From positions 1-29,498 of the forward strand of contig URCQ01000026.1 in assembly GCA_900546435.1 (NCBI GenBank): DNA of 29,498 nucleotides, written 5' to 3'. Below are positions 8,685 through 17,780 of the stretch, piece after piece; positions within the stretch are counted from its first letter, which is position 1; every line of letters begins with the position of its first letter. The notes under the pieces are model-generated. The model searched no databases and was not told the DNA's origin. It was given only the letters and a program-made list of their open reading frames with translations. Source of the stretch: an uncultured Pseudobutyrivibrio sp. GTDB taxonomy: Bacteria > Bacillota > Clostridia > Lachnospirales > Lachnospiraceae. A program made the position numbers and the translations under genes.

Positions 8685-8888
8685 TTAGCCTACTACTGTT
8701 ACGTTTACTGCCTGTGGTCCCTTAGCACCGTCTGTAACTTCAAATTCTACAGCTGCGCCTTCTTCTAAAGACTTGAAGCCTTCCATGTTAAGACCTGTGT
8801 AATGTACGAATACATCATTACCTTCTTCGTCAGAGATGAATCCGTAACCCTTCTGGTTGTTGAACCACTTTACTGTACCCTTGCTCAT
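8685..8888 (-). CDS. Cold shock protein (CspA/CspB family RNA chaperone)
   Basis: 67 residues, one OB-fold domain binding single-stranded RNA and DNA. RNP1 reads KGYGFIS and RNP2 VFVHYTGL (most homologs have VFVHFSAI), with the typical GTVKWFN opening and GPQAVNV end. The start at 8888 follows GGAGG at 8 nt. It has its own promoter and a leader with an 8-bp hairpin. Confidence 0.96.
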   Translation of the reverse strand: MSKGTVKWFNNQKGYGFISDEEGNDVFVHYTGLNMEGFKSLEEGAAVEFEVTDGAKGPQAVNVTVVG

Positions 8889-8913
8889 TACAAGTACCTC
8901 CAAAAATATTATC

Positions 8914-8966
8914 TATATTGGAAACCAATATACGATAAGAGTAGCATACCACCGTGAAAAAGTAAA
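8914..8966 (-). promoter_or_regulatory. csp promoter and leader hairpin
   Basis: Minus-strand TTTACT (8961-8966) and TACTCT (8938-8943) are 17 bp apart. In the leader, TATATTGG and CCAATATA (8914-8932) form a perfect 8-bp stem with a 3-nt loop, 26 nt before the start codon. Structured leaders are usual for csp genes. Confidence 0.5.
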
Positions 8967-8982
8967 GACATTTCCACGTTTG

Positions 8983-9489
8983 TTACACCGCTTTTTCCAC
9001 CGCAATTTCATGCTCCGCAAAAAACATTTTTACCCATGTATTCCACGCTTCTTCCATGCTGCGATCCAATGAAAATCCCGCCATCGTACAGCCGGCTGTC
9101 ACATGAAGTTCCTCTCCCACATAACGTAAATTCAGCGTCAAATTTGCCACGTCAGAAGGTCTCACATTCACTTTCTGTGTTTCAATCATCTGCTCCATAA
9201 GCTTCTTAGGACACAAGAAAGTAAAATGAAAGGCTGCTGGTTTTCGTTTTCCTTTAATCATGTCAAAACAAAGCTTTCTCACATAGCCATAAGATACACA
9301 ACGCTCACCAAGAAGGCCTGCCTCTGCAAGCTCTTCCTCCGTCAGATAATCTTTTGTCAAATGACCATCCAATGTATACGTCATACGTGTTGTAATCGTT
9401 GCCTCCGATAATAAAAAAGCATCAAATATTTCCGATACCAACAAAGCATTCATACATTTTTTAACATCCAATACTTTTAGTGCTAACAT
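8983..9489 (-). CDS. DUF5721 family protein
   Basis: 168 residues. I recognise the general layout of the DUF5721 proteins common in Lachnospiraceae: MLALKVLDVKKCMNALLV opening, an ITTRMTYTLDGHLTKDY segment, the F.MIKGKRKPAAFHF core, and NLTLNLRYVGEELHVTAG followed by FSLDRSMEEAW near the end. No known function. Preceded by AAAGGAAA and by 64 bp after the subtilase; probably the last gene of the run starting at the ClpX-like gene. Confidence 0.7.
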   Translation of the reverse strand: MLALKVLDVKKCMNALLVSEIFDAFLLSEATITTRMTYTLDGHLTKDYLTEEELAEAGLLGERCVSYGYVRKLCFDMIKGKRKPAAFHFTFLCPKKLMEQMIETQKVNVRPSDVANLTLNLRYVGEELHVTAGCTMAGFSLDRSMEEAWNTWVKMFFAEHEIAVEKAV

Positions 9490-9553
9490 AGATTTCCTTT
9501 CGTTCTTTCCATCTTTCTCATTGTAGCAGACTTACACCTCTTCGCCCAGTTTT

Positions 9554-11266
9554 TTAAACTTTTCGAAACGAAGCATACAAATCCATGGCTCCGTAGCCCC
9601 ATTGCCTGTTTGGATACAAATCCACCGATAATTGTTTTGCCCCACGCAGCAAAAAATTCTTGACCTGCGTCGTATTCACAAGCATATCTCCTTTGCGTGT
9701 GCACCACTGCATATACAGCGCAGCTGCTCCGCTACATATAGATACTGCTACACTCGTTCCTGTTCTCGCCTCATACTGCGCCTCTAACGGAAAGGTACTT
9801 CTTCCTGCAACAGCACCCTCCACGGCAAATCCAGGCGCAGCAATATCCGGTTTGATCCGACCATCCATCGTATAGCCCCGACCACTTTCCAATAAAATTG
9901 CATTTTGTTGTTCCTGATACCCCGCCACCGTCAGCACATACTTGCCATTGGCCGGACTCATAATAGTGGTATCAGGATTGGAGGCCAAAAAATAGACTTC
10001 TCCACAAGCCAGTTCTCTTCCTGCTAAATACATATGAAATTCCCCATCCTGTGCATTTTCGCTATAAACACGAATACGCCAGACTCCTGGAGAAGGCGCG
10101 TGAAAACGATAATAGATCAATTGATTTCCCGCCGTCGCCTCCGGAAAACTATAATCCACTTCTACCGTTGTGCCTTCCAGAATAAAATCATACACCTGAC
10201 TTCCCGCCGCCTGGATACCAATCGCCGGATGCGCTTCACCAGAAGGTGAGACAACAGCCACCTCATAGCGCACTGGTGCCACACTCCACTGCTCCAGCAC
10301 AAAACCACATGTCCCCTCTTCCACAACAATTTCCACTTCGTGGTAACGAATCGTCCCCTCGTTTTGTGCTTGCGCAATTTCTTCTGCTGTCAGCATACCA
10401 CGATAATGTTTTCTTGCTGCTGCCAGATTTCCCGTTGCACTCACAACACAGCGTCGATAGGCAACTGCCAAGTCATCTAAGTACAGTGCCAGGGAATCAT
10501 TTCCACTATGGCTGCCCATTCCACAGCCGACGGATACACATAACACAAGCGATTGTCCACGCATTTTTGCCAGTTCATCCAAAAATTGCACACCAAACAT
10601 AATATCCTGTTCTGCATAGCATACTGCATCATCCGGCACAAAATAATATTCACGTAGATATTTCTTTGCCTCTTTCAGCTGCACCATAGCAATGTCTGCC
10701 GCCGGTGCCGCACCACAATATGCGCCCCGATCACTGCCGGCTGCCACACTCGCCACATACGTACCATGCCCTGTTGCATCGCGATTTCCATAGAGAGACA
10801 ACATTTCTCCACTGTACACACATCCATAATATGGTTGCGGAACATCTTTTGCATCCTGCGGTGGCATATCTGTGTTTTCCACATAGTTTTGATCCCACAC
10901 TGCCACAATCCGACTTTTTCCGTTTTCATCCAAGAACGCCGGATGCGTCGTGTCAATTCCTGAATCCAGAAATCCAAGCAACACACCTTTTCCATCAAGT
11001 CCAAGTCCCGGTGTGTCCCGCACCTGCAAAATCCCTGCAGCATCTAAAGCTTCTAAGGATAACGGCTGATAACAGTTTGGCATCGCATTATAATTGTAGT
11101 TTGCCACACGAAAAGATGGGTACTTCTCCCGATCCACAAACAGAATCGTATAGTTGTTTCCCACATCCAGACCGCATATTCCTTCTTCCAATGGTGGAAG
11201 ATACGTTGTATTACGTACAATCAAATCGTAATATTCATTTCCATAAATCATATCATAGCAATTCAT
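9554..11266 (-). CDS. S8 family serine peptidase (subtilisin-like, Csp-like clostridial type)
   Basis: 570 residues with the intact triad Asp101 (LLGFLDSGIDTTHP), His167 (ATGHGTYVAS) and Ser505 (RTGTSVAV). No signal peptide is visible and the N-terminal 80 residues look like the prodomain found in clostridial germination-protease-like (CspA/B/C) subtilases, so it is probably intracellular or spore-associated. It begins 24 bp after the hybrid kinase. There is no convincing Shine-Dalgarno sequence before the ATG, and it lies in the same frame as the kinase across a single TAG. Confidence 0.9.
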   Translation of the reverse strand: MNCYDMIYGNEYYDLIVRNTTYLPPLEEGICGLDVGNNYTILFVDREKYPSFRVANYNYNAMPNCYQPLSLEALDAAGILQVRDTPGLGLDGKGVLLGFLDSGIDTTHPAFLDENGKSRIVAVWDQNYVENTDMPPQDAKDVPQPYYGCVYSGEMLSLYGNRDATGHGTYVASVAAGSDRGAYCGAAPAADIAMVQLKEAKKYLREYYFVPDDAVCYAEQDIMFGVQFLDELAKMRGQSLVLCVSVGCGMGSHSGNDSLALYLDDLAVAYRRCVVSATGNLAAARKHYRGMLTAEEIAQAQNEGTIRYHEVEIVVEEGTCGFVLEQWSVAPVRYEVAVVSPSGEAHPAIGIQAAGSQVYDFILEGTTVEVDYSFPEATAGNQLIYYRFHAPSPGVWRIRVYSENAQDGEFHMYLAGRELACGEVYFLASNPDTTIMSPANGKYVLTVAGYQEQQNAILLESGRGYTMDGRIKPDIAAPGFAVEGAVAGRSTFPLEAQYEARTGTSVAVSICSGAAALYMQWCTRKGDMLVNTTQVKNFLLRGAKQLSVDLYPNRQWGYGAMDLYASFRKV

Positions 11267-11290
11267 AGAATATCTTATGCAAAAATACCG

Positions 11291-14002
11291 CTACGTTTCC
11301 TTTTTTAGAATTTTTTCCATATATGCCGCACCTTCTTCATAAGCAAAATCCATAAAAAATGCATATGTCTGCTCATAGATTTGTTGTTCTTCTTTACTCA
11401 AAATAACGTTTTCTAAGCTTTCGAGCCCTTGTTCAATTTTCCCGGTATCGTATTCTGCAAAAGCTTTCGCGATTTGTTCCCATATTTTTTTACGTTCTTC
11501 TTCTGTCAATTTTGTCTGTCTGTCATGATTACTTTCCGTTTTTGCCAACGCATCCTGCATATAAGAAAGCTCTCCACGCACCTCTTCAATGGCATCATCC
11601 ATACAGCTGAGTAAATCTTCCAAATGACGATCCATATATTTCTGATTGCCAATAATTGCTGCCATCTCCATAATTTCTGCGTACTCGCTCAGATAATCTT
11701 TGTGAATTTGTCGGCTTGCACTCTTGATTCCATGCACCTTTGCCCGGAATAATTCCATATTTTCCTTTGCATAGCATGGCAATTCTTCGCGCAATTCCTC
11801 CATCTCATCCAAATAGGTCTGCAACGCTCTGGCATAAACTTCAACATGGTGTGTCTGACTCTCCTGGTTATGAGGCGCATAGAGAATCCTATGTTTTTTC
11901 GGTAGCAACGCTTCCACGGTATCTTTAAAATGAAGCATATCAATTGGCTTACTAAGAAAAGCGGAAAATCCCTTTTCTTTGCAGACATTCATAATTTCTT
12001 CCTGATCATTTGCTGTTAAAAGAACCATTGGTACATCAGAAAACTTGCGTATTTCTTCTCCGGCATCCAAGCCATTTAATTCCGGCATCAGATAATCCAA
12101 AAAGATTAGATCATATGTCTCGCGTCTCGCATGTTCCACAGCTTCCATACCATTCGAAACAATATCTAACTGTACCTTCCACGGCTCAACCATATGACGG
12201 AAAATCTGTTGATTGATCACCATGTCATCTGCTAATAATACGCGCGCCGACGGATAAGTATAATCCGGGCAGACATTTTCCCTGTAGTTGACAATTCTTT
12301 CAACCAGTGTAAAATGATTGATTTCGTTCGGCTTTACCATTGCCTCGCCCTTTGCCCTATGATAGAAACTTACGCTAACGCGCGTCCCCTTACCTACTTC
12401 ACTGCTGATCTCACAGTCTCCCTGCATCAATTCACACAACTGCTTGACAATCGTCATACCAAGACCGGTGCCCTCCTGACCATCTGCCGCATATGTCCGG
12501 TAAGACTCAAACACATGCTCTAACTGCTCCTCTGTCATCCCCGCTCCGGTATCTTCAATCACACAGCAAAAGTAAACGCGATCCTGTTCTCTCTTTTCAC
12601 AGGAAATAGACAAATCAATTTCTCCTGTTTTCGTAAACTTCACAGCATTGGACATCACATTTTGTAAAACTTCTCGTACACGTTCCTCGTCTCCTATAAC
12701 CGTCTGTGGAATTGGTGTAAGAAAACGCGCCTGACACTTCACGTCGTGCCCATGTAAATTGTACAAAAACATCTGCATCAATTCTGTAATCAGATGTTCC
12801 ATAGAATAGGCATGTTCCGCCAGTTCCAGCTGTCCCACTTCCATTTTTGAATATAGAAGAATCTGGTCTATTTTCTCCAAGAGTTCATTTCCTGCCCCTT
12901 GCACATAAGAAATCATCGCACGATTTTTTGCCGAAATCGAATAACTTGCCATCAGAATCTCACTTGCGCCGATAATGGCATGCACCGGACTTCGCAAATC
13001 ATGGCTCATCGTAGCAAGCATGCGTCCTTTCATCTGCTCCTGCCACTTTGCCTGCGCACGCTCTTTTGTAAGCCGTGCAACTTCTGCGCGCTCTTGTGTC
13101 ACATCCCTGACCAGCAAACGATATCCAAGCAGTCGTTTTCCCTGGGAAACAGCCTGTTCCCTGCATTCATACGTTTTCCCACGATATACATATTCCTCCA
13201 CGCCACCATCCCGCACAAAAATCTGATTTCTTTTTTCCAGAAAAAAGCGATGTACGTCCTCATAATTCTGGAACTCCTCTCCATCCAGAAAAATATCAAG
13301 TGCCATCTGATTTGCTGCAATCAGCTCAAGATTCGTATCCAGTAAAAACTGCGCCACACCGGCATTGGCAAATGCATTCTGCTGCATAATAACACTTGTC
13401 GCCACCAGACGATTCGAAACGATCAGATACATAATAATCAGGCAGCTGCATAAACAGACAATCTGAAGCATCGCTCGTCCGTGACTTGCTCCCACCTGCC
13501 ACATACTGCCCACAACAGTCGGTACACAGATTGCCACAAACATCAGCGCGTTTGTAATATTTGTCTGTCTGGAAAAGTGGTGTGTCCGAAACGAATACAA
13601 AGCCCCCGCCACGACAAACAAAGCATTAAGACAGGTAAAACAACGAAATGGCAGCATATACACACGCGGCTCATCATAGTATAGAAACATTGCCAATAAT
13701 AAAAGGAGCAGATAAAGAAATAGCCCCACGTGAAGCACGTGAGGTATTTTGATATGCAAATAATCCATTGCATAATAAGAAATAACCGTCATCAATGTCA
13801 GAATCAACATATTTTCTAATTGTTCGAAAACACCTTGGGCGCCAGTTAAATACAATACAATACGGTAAAAGTCATAAACTGCAAGCACACCTAAAAAGAG
13901 AGGCAACAGACGATGTTCCTTGGAATATACATCACATACAACATACGAAAACACCGTAACCAGTGTTACCAGCAAACAAATCACCTGAAACCAGAACATC
14001 AT
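11291..14002 (-). CDS. Hybrid sensor histidine kinase (7TM-PAS-HisKA-HATPase-REC-Hpt)
   Basis: 903 residues. Seven or so membrane segments occupy residues 1-195, a PAS-like domain about 212-305, and a HisKA domain with phospho-His334 in MSHDLRSP. The HATPase domain follows (N-box near 448-453, DTGAGM 484-489, GTGLGM 511-516), then a receiver with acidic pair D592/D593, phospho-Asp636 and conserved Lys685 (SKP), and an Hpt domain with His757 (VHGIKSASR). About 80 residues of helical sequence after the Hpt domain (from about 815) match nothing I recognise. Its ATG abuts the TAA of the HD-GYP gene with no spacing, so the two are translationally coupled. It is a complete His-Asp-His relay whose natural output is the HD-GYP receiver. 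Confidence 0.93.
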   Translation of the reverse strand: MMFWFQVICLLVTLVTVFSYVVCDVYSKEHRLLPLFLGVLAVYDFYRIVLYLTGAQGVFEQLENMLILTLMTVISYYAMDYLHIKIPHVLHVGLFLYLLLLLLAMFLYYDEPRVYMLPFRCFTCLNALFVVAGALYSFRTHHFSRQTNITNALMFVAICVPTVVGSMWQVGASHGRAMLQIVCLCSCLIIMYLIVSNRLVATSVIMQQNAFANAGVAQFLLDTNLELIAANQMALDIFLDGEEFQNYEDVHRFFLEKRNQIFVRDGGVEEYVYRGKTYECREQAVSQGKRLLGYRLLVRDVTQERAEVARLTKERAQAKWQEQMKGRMLATMSHDLRSPVHAIIGASEILMASYSISAKNRAMISYVQGAGNELLEKIDQILLYSKMEVGQLELAEHAYSMEHLITELMQMFLYNLHGHDVKCQARFLTPIPQTVIGDEERVREVLQNVMSNAVKFTKTGEIDLSISCEKREQDRVYFCCVIEDTGAGMTEEQLEHVFESYRTYAADGQEGTGLGMTIVKQLCELMQGDCEISSEVGKGTRVSVSFYHRAKGEAMVKPNEINHFTLVERIVNYRENVCPDYTYPSARVLLADDMVINQQIFRHMVEPWKVQLDIVSNGMEAVEHARRETYDLIFLDYLMPELNGLDAGEEIRKFSDVPMVLLTANDQEEIMNVCKEKGFSAFLSKPIDMLHFKDTVEALLPKKHRILYAPHNQESQTHHVEVYARALQTYLDEMEELREELPCYAKENMELFRAKVHGIKSASRQIHKDYLSEYAEIMEMAAIIGNQKYMDRHLEDLLSCMDDAIEEVRGELSYMQDALAKTESNHDRQTKLTEEERKKIWEQIAKAFAEYDTGKIEQGLESLENVILSKEEQQIYEQTYAFFMDFAYEEGAAYMEKILKKET

Positions 14003-15445
14003 TTAAACTGCCTCCCATCGATCAATGATGTGGTCAATCTCCGCACGGATATAAACCGGTTTGTATGGTCTGACAACATAGCCTGCTACATGTAATTCCC
14101 TGCACGCCATAATTGTCTGGGTATCACACAGCGCAGAGACAAACATAATCGGTATACCATTGTTTGTCATCTCCATAACACGCTTTGCAGTCTCAATGCC
14201 ATCCATCTGCGGCATGTCAATATCTAATAAAATCAAATCCGGATAGGTATTTTTCTTCAAATATTGCAGCAATTGGTTTCCCGATTTTAACAAAGTAACC
14301 TTATAGTCATCCTTCAAAATATCATAAAGCATCTGCAAATTTGTCTTCATATCATCCACAGCTATAATATGGATATCACGTACCTCCTGCAGCATTTCCT
14401 GTCGTTCTGCCTCTAAGCTGGCAGACACCTGGCGCTTGCCCTTCGGTGGCATAATCGCAATCGACATGCTTGTACGATCTGCCAGATCCAGAGTCGTACC
14501 ATCCATAAGCCTTAATACCGGGCGTAAATTATGCGCATCTGCATTTTCTTTGACAATGCCCACGCGTCCGTCGGACAATTCCACTTCTGTACCTTTTGGA
14601 TATAGCGGAATGGCACGCAACATAACTTCAATTACTTCCTGGTCGAACAAAATGCCGCATCCACCCATCAAATACTCTGCCGCCTCGCACGGTGCATACG
14701 GTTCTTTATATGGTCGTTTGGAAACAAGCGCATCATATACATCTGCAGCATGTATGATTTTGGTAAAAAGTGTCTGCTCGTCACCCATAACACCATTTGG
14801 ATATCCCGTCCCATCAACATTTTCATGGTGATACAGAACTGCCACTTTAATCTGCGCCGAAATATCAAAACGATCTTTGATCAACTCATAGGACATCACC
14901 GGATGCTCCTGCATACGTTTGTATTCCTTCTGCGTCAGGCGCCCCGGTTTATTTAAAATTTCATTGGGAATGGATAATTTCCCGAGGTCATGCAAGAGTG
15001 CTGCCATCACCAATTGCGCAATTTCTTTTTCGTCCATATGCATTTCCATGCCAATTACACCACACAATACACCCACATTCATAGAATGTGCGTATGTGTA
15101 GTCATCATACGAACGCAAATCCAGCATATCCAAAGAAATTCGTCCTTTTGACATGATTTCTTCTACCAGCTTTTCTGCCACAAGCTTACAGCCGTCGATA
15201 TCTCTTCTTTCGATACATTCCATCCCCTCCGCACGCAGTTGTGGAGAGATCGCATCTTCCACCTCAATATCCTGGGTCAATGCATCCTCAATATAAATAC
15301 CCCCATAGCCATATGCAACCAGTTTTTCGATGTAATTGTTCGTCAGCATAATATGGCTGCCCACCAGCGTGCGTCCATTACTATCGTACAGACTTTTCGC
15401 CAGCTGCATGCCAGACTTTGCTTCTGTCAACGCAACGTATCTCAT
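14003..15445 (-). CDS. HD-GYP cyclic-di-GMP phosphodiesterase with C-terminal receiver
   Basis: 480 residues. The N-terminal 65 residues resemble the small domain often placed before HD-GYP (DUF3391-like). The HD-GYP core carries HD at 152-153 (LLHDLGKL), HHENVDGTGYP at 206-216 and a KRPYKEPY segment at 243-250. Unusually the receiver is at the C-terminus (about 357-480): acidic pair D364/D365 and phospho-Asp408 in LILLDID. HD-GYP proteins hydrolyse cyclic di-GMP or related dinucleotides. Starts 24 bp after the ClpX-like gene behind AAGGGGAAAAC. The adjacent hybrid kinase ends in Hpt and is the obvious phosphodonor. Confidence 0.93.
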   Translation of the reverse strand: MRYVALTEAKSGMQLAKSLYDSNGRTLVGSHIMLTNNYIEKLVAYGYGGIYIEDALTQDIEVEDAISPQLRAEGMECIERRDIDGCKLVAEKLVEEIMSKGRISLDMLDLRSYDDYTYAHSMNVGVLCGVIGMEMHMDEKEIAQLVMAALLHDLGKLSIPNEILNKPGRLTQKEYKRMQEHPVMSYELIKDRFDISAQIKVAVLYHHENVDGTGYPNGVMGDEQTLFTKIIHAADVYDALVSKRPYKEPYAPCEAAEYLMGGCGILFDQEVIEVMLRAIPLYPKGTEVELSDGRVGIVKENADAHNLRPVLRLMDGTTLDLADRTSMSIAIMPPKGKRQVSASLEAERQEMLQEVRDIHIIAVDDMKTNLQMLYDILKDDYKVTLLKSGNQLLQYLKKNTYPDLILLDIDMPQMDGIETAKRVMEMTNNGIPIMFVSALCDTQTIMACRELHVAGYVVRPYKPVYIRAEIDHIIDRWEAV

Positions 15446-15469
15446 GTTTTCCCCTTAGTAAAATTCACA

Positions 15470-16984
15470 TTATCCTTCGATTAAATTGTTCTCCGCACCG
15501 CGCATCACAATTTTGGGACCACCTTTTTTCATGATATAGTCCTCTGTGATGATCACTTCACCGATATTGTCATCTTTCGGAATCTCATACATGATATCCA
15601 ACATAAATTCTTCAATAATGGCACGTAAGGCTCTCGCCCCAAGTGCACGTTCTTTTGCCTGTTTTGCAATCGCATGTAATGCGCCATCTGTAAAAGATAA
15701 CTTCACTTCATCCAATTCCAACAGCTTCTGATACTGCTTAATAATCGCATTCTTCGGTTCTTTTAAAATACGAACCAGCATGTCTTCGTCTAACGCTTCT
15801 AATGAAAACAGGATTGGAAGACGTCCTATAAATTCCGGAATCATACCAAAATTCTTCAAATCTTCTACTGTTGCTTTCATCAGGATATTTTCTTCTTTGT
15901 CATACTTATCTTTCAGATCTGCCATAAATCCCATAGAAGAAGCTTTATTGAGGCGTTCCTTTATAATCGTATCCAGATCTGGGAATGCACCACCACAGAT
16001 AAAAAGAATGTTCTTGGTGTCGACAATTGTCATTGGCACCATGGCATTCTTGCTACTGGCTCCCACTGGCACTTCTACCTCTGCGCCTTCTAAAAGCTTT
16101 AACATGCCCTGCTGTACAGATTCACCACTGACATCGCGCTGATTGGTATTCTTTTTCTTTGCCAGCTTGTCAATCTCATCGATAAAGATGATACCACGCT
16201 CTGCCTTTTCCACATCGTTGTCTGCAGCTGCAAGGAGCTTTGAAACAACACTTTCGATATCATCACCGATATAACCGGCTTCGGTTAGAGAAGTGGCATC
16301 CGTAATTGCAAGTGGCACATCCAAAAGACGTGCAAGTGTCTTGACCATATAGGTCTTACCACTACCGGTCGGTCCAATCATCAGCATATTGGACTTTTCA
16401 ATCTCGATATCATCCATTGTCCCTGTTGCCACACGTTTGTAATGGTTATAAACAGCAACAGACATTACCTTTTTCGCATATTCCTGTCCAACCACGTATT
16501 CATCTAATTCTGCTTTGATCTTATGAGGTGGTGGGATATTCTTAATATCAAGCACTGGTGCTTCCTGCTTGTCCTCTTTCTTCTTTTTCTTTTTGAGGCG
16601 CTGTGAATTTGGCATATTTGGCATAAAATCCGCTAAATCTGATAAATTCACCATACTGATATTTGGCATCTTTGAAAAGTCGATATGATTCATACTTGCA
16701 TTGTCGCCACTGCCAAACCCAAAACCTCCCATAGAGTCAAATGTCTTTTGCATACAATCATTGCAAATACAAATATTATTTGGCAGATGAATCATCTTTC
16801 CTGCAACAGATTCCGGTCTGCGGCAAATGTAACAGATATCCTCATAGTCATCCTGTCCATCCTTATTTGCATCAGCAACCGTCGGATCCACCGTAGTGTC
16901 TCCTGTCACTTCCACAACATCCGATGATGTGTCTGTATTCTCGTCATCTATTATTTCTCTAAAATCATTATCTCGTCCTGACAT
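15470..16984 (-). CDS. clpX: ClpX-like AAA+ unfoldase, divergent paralog
   Basis: 504 residues, longer than the usual 410-430. An acidic N-terminal extension of about 48 residues precedes a C4 zinc finger (Cys51, 54, 74, 77), then a Met/Asn-rich linker with a run of six Lys. The AAA+ core has Walker A GPTGSGKT (204-211), the pore loop GYIG (237-240), Walker B with D269/E270, an Arg finger in EFIGR (388) and sensor-2 GARALR. The ClpP-binding IGF loop reads MGF (351-353), and the RKH substrate loop of canonical ClpX is replaced by GASSKNAM. No clpP, tig or lon neighbours. Start: AGTAGGA sits 6 nt before the ATG at 16984; the ATG at 16990 would be too close. It may be a specialised paralog rather than housekeeping ClpX. 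Confidence 0.85.
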   Translation of the reverse strand: MSGRDNDFREIIDDENTDTSSDVVEVTGDTTVDPTVADANKDGQDDYEDICYICRRPESVAGKMIHLPNNICICNDCMQKTFDSMGGFGFGSGDNASMNHIDFSKMPNISMVNLSDLADFMPNMPNSQRLKKKKKKEDKQEAPVLDIKNIPPPHKIKAELDEYVVGQEYAKKVMSVAVYNHYKRVATGTMDDIEIEKSNMLMIGPTGSGKTYMVKTLARLLDVPLAITDATSLTEAGYIGDDIESVVSKLLAAADNDVEKAERGIIFIDEIDKLAKKKNTNQRDVSGESVQQGMLKLLEGAEVEVPVGASSKNAMVPMTIVDTKNILFICGGAFPDLDTIIKERLNKASSMGFMADLKDKYDKEENILMKATVEDLKNFGMIPEFIGRLPILFSLEALDEDMLVRILKEPKNAIIKQYQKLLELDEVKLSFTDGALHAIAKQAKERALGARALRAIIEEFMLDIMYEIPKDDNIGEVIITEDYIMKKGGPKIVMRGAENNLIEG

Positions 16985-17022
16985 ATTCATTCCTACTTTC
17001 TTCTTTTTACTTACATGAAAGA

Positions 17023-17051
17023 ATTATAAAACAAAAAAAGGGGAAACTCAA
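17023..17051 (-). promoter_or_regulatory. Promoter of the ClpX-like gene run, embedded in the preceding terminator
   Basis: Minus-strand TTGAGT (17046-17051) and TATAAT (17023-17028) are 17 bp apart. The -35 lies in the loop and 3' stem of the mgtC terminator hairpin, and the terminator T-run forms the promoter spacer. Confidence 0.7.
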
Positions 17052-17063
17052 CCGAGTTTCCCC
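17033..17063 (-). terminator. Rho-independent terminator after mgtC
   Basis: Perfect 10-bp stem GGGGAAACTC/GAGTTTCCCC with a 4-nt loop (17040-17063), followed on the minus strand by seven T residues. Confidence 0.93.
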
Positions 17064-17078
17064 ATATTTACATCTCTG

Positions 17079-17768
17079 TTATCGAATTTCTTCTATATAA
17101 TGGATAGAATCATTTTGATTTAATCCGTTGATAAATTCTGCATGTGAACACCGCTTATTCAAGTTGATCACAACAAAAAGCACGGTATCCTTCCCTTGAA
17201 GAGACTGTCTCTTCTGTTTATCAATGGAAGTGATTTCATAACCATTCTTCGTTGCATAATCATATAAGACATCAATACCATCCACCTTATCCACTTCGAG
17301 ATATAGCTTGATCTTTGTATTATGTTCATCCACATAATGACTTAAAGATGTCAGTACTGTCATGACAAATGCAATAAACAGAAAGGCAATCAGACTCCCC
17401 CAGATATAACCAGCGCCAATGGCGATTCCTAAGCAGGCTGTCGTCCAAAGACTCGCCGCCGTCGTCAATCCCTTGACATAATTCTTTCCTGTTACAATAA
17501 TCGTTCCTACGCCGAGGAAACCGATACCACTAATCACCTGTGCTGCCAGTCTTGCCGGATCTCCTGTCTGGTATGTTTCTACCAGATACTCATCCGTAAT
17601 CATCGCAATGGCTGCTCCTAAGCATACAAGAGCAAATGTACGAAGTCCTGCCGGTTGACCATGTGAGCCACGCTCCAAACCGATCAATCCTCCCAAGACT
17701 GTTGCAAGGGCCAGACGAACGAATACAGAGAGCAAATTAAACTGCTCCAAATATTGCAACATTTCCAT
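17079..17768 (-). CDS. MgtC/SapB family membrane protein
   Basis: 229 residues. Four to five membrane segments in residues 1-140 carry the family signature ATVLGGLIGLERGSHG and ISGIGFLGVGTIIVTG; the soluble C-terminal 80 residues are the small ACT-like domain. MgtC proteins are linked to magnesium or phosphate stress and in some bacteria modulate the F-type ATPase; the role here is not known. AAGGGGATAAC precedes the start. Third and last gene of the MFS-GDPD-mgtC operon. Confidence 0.9.
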   Translation of the reverse strand: MEMLQYLEQFNLLSVFVRLALATVLGGLIGLERGSHGQPAGLRTFALVCLGAAIAMITDEYLVETYQTGDPARLAAQVISGIGFLGVGTIIVTGKNYVKGLTTAASLWTTACLGIAIGAGYIWGSLIAFLFIAFVMTVLTSLSHYVDEHNTKIKLYLEVDKVDGIDVLYDYATKNGYEITSIDKQKRQSLQGKDTVLFVVINLNKRCSHAEFINGLNQNDSIHYIEEIR

Positions 17769-17780
17769 GTTATCCCCTTA

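Noticed and set aside
10705..11268. A 187-residue open frame on the plus strand opposite the subtilase
   Set aside because: Composition (His, Pro and Ser rich) and lack of any start signal fit an antisense shadow of the S8 gene.
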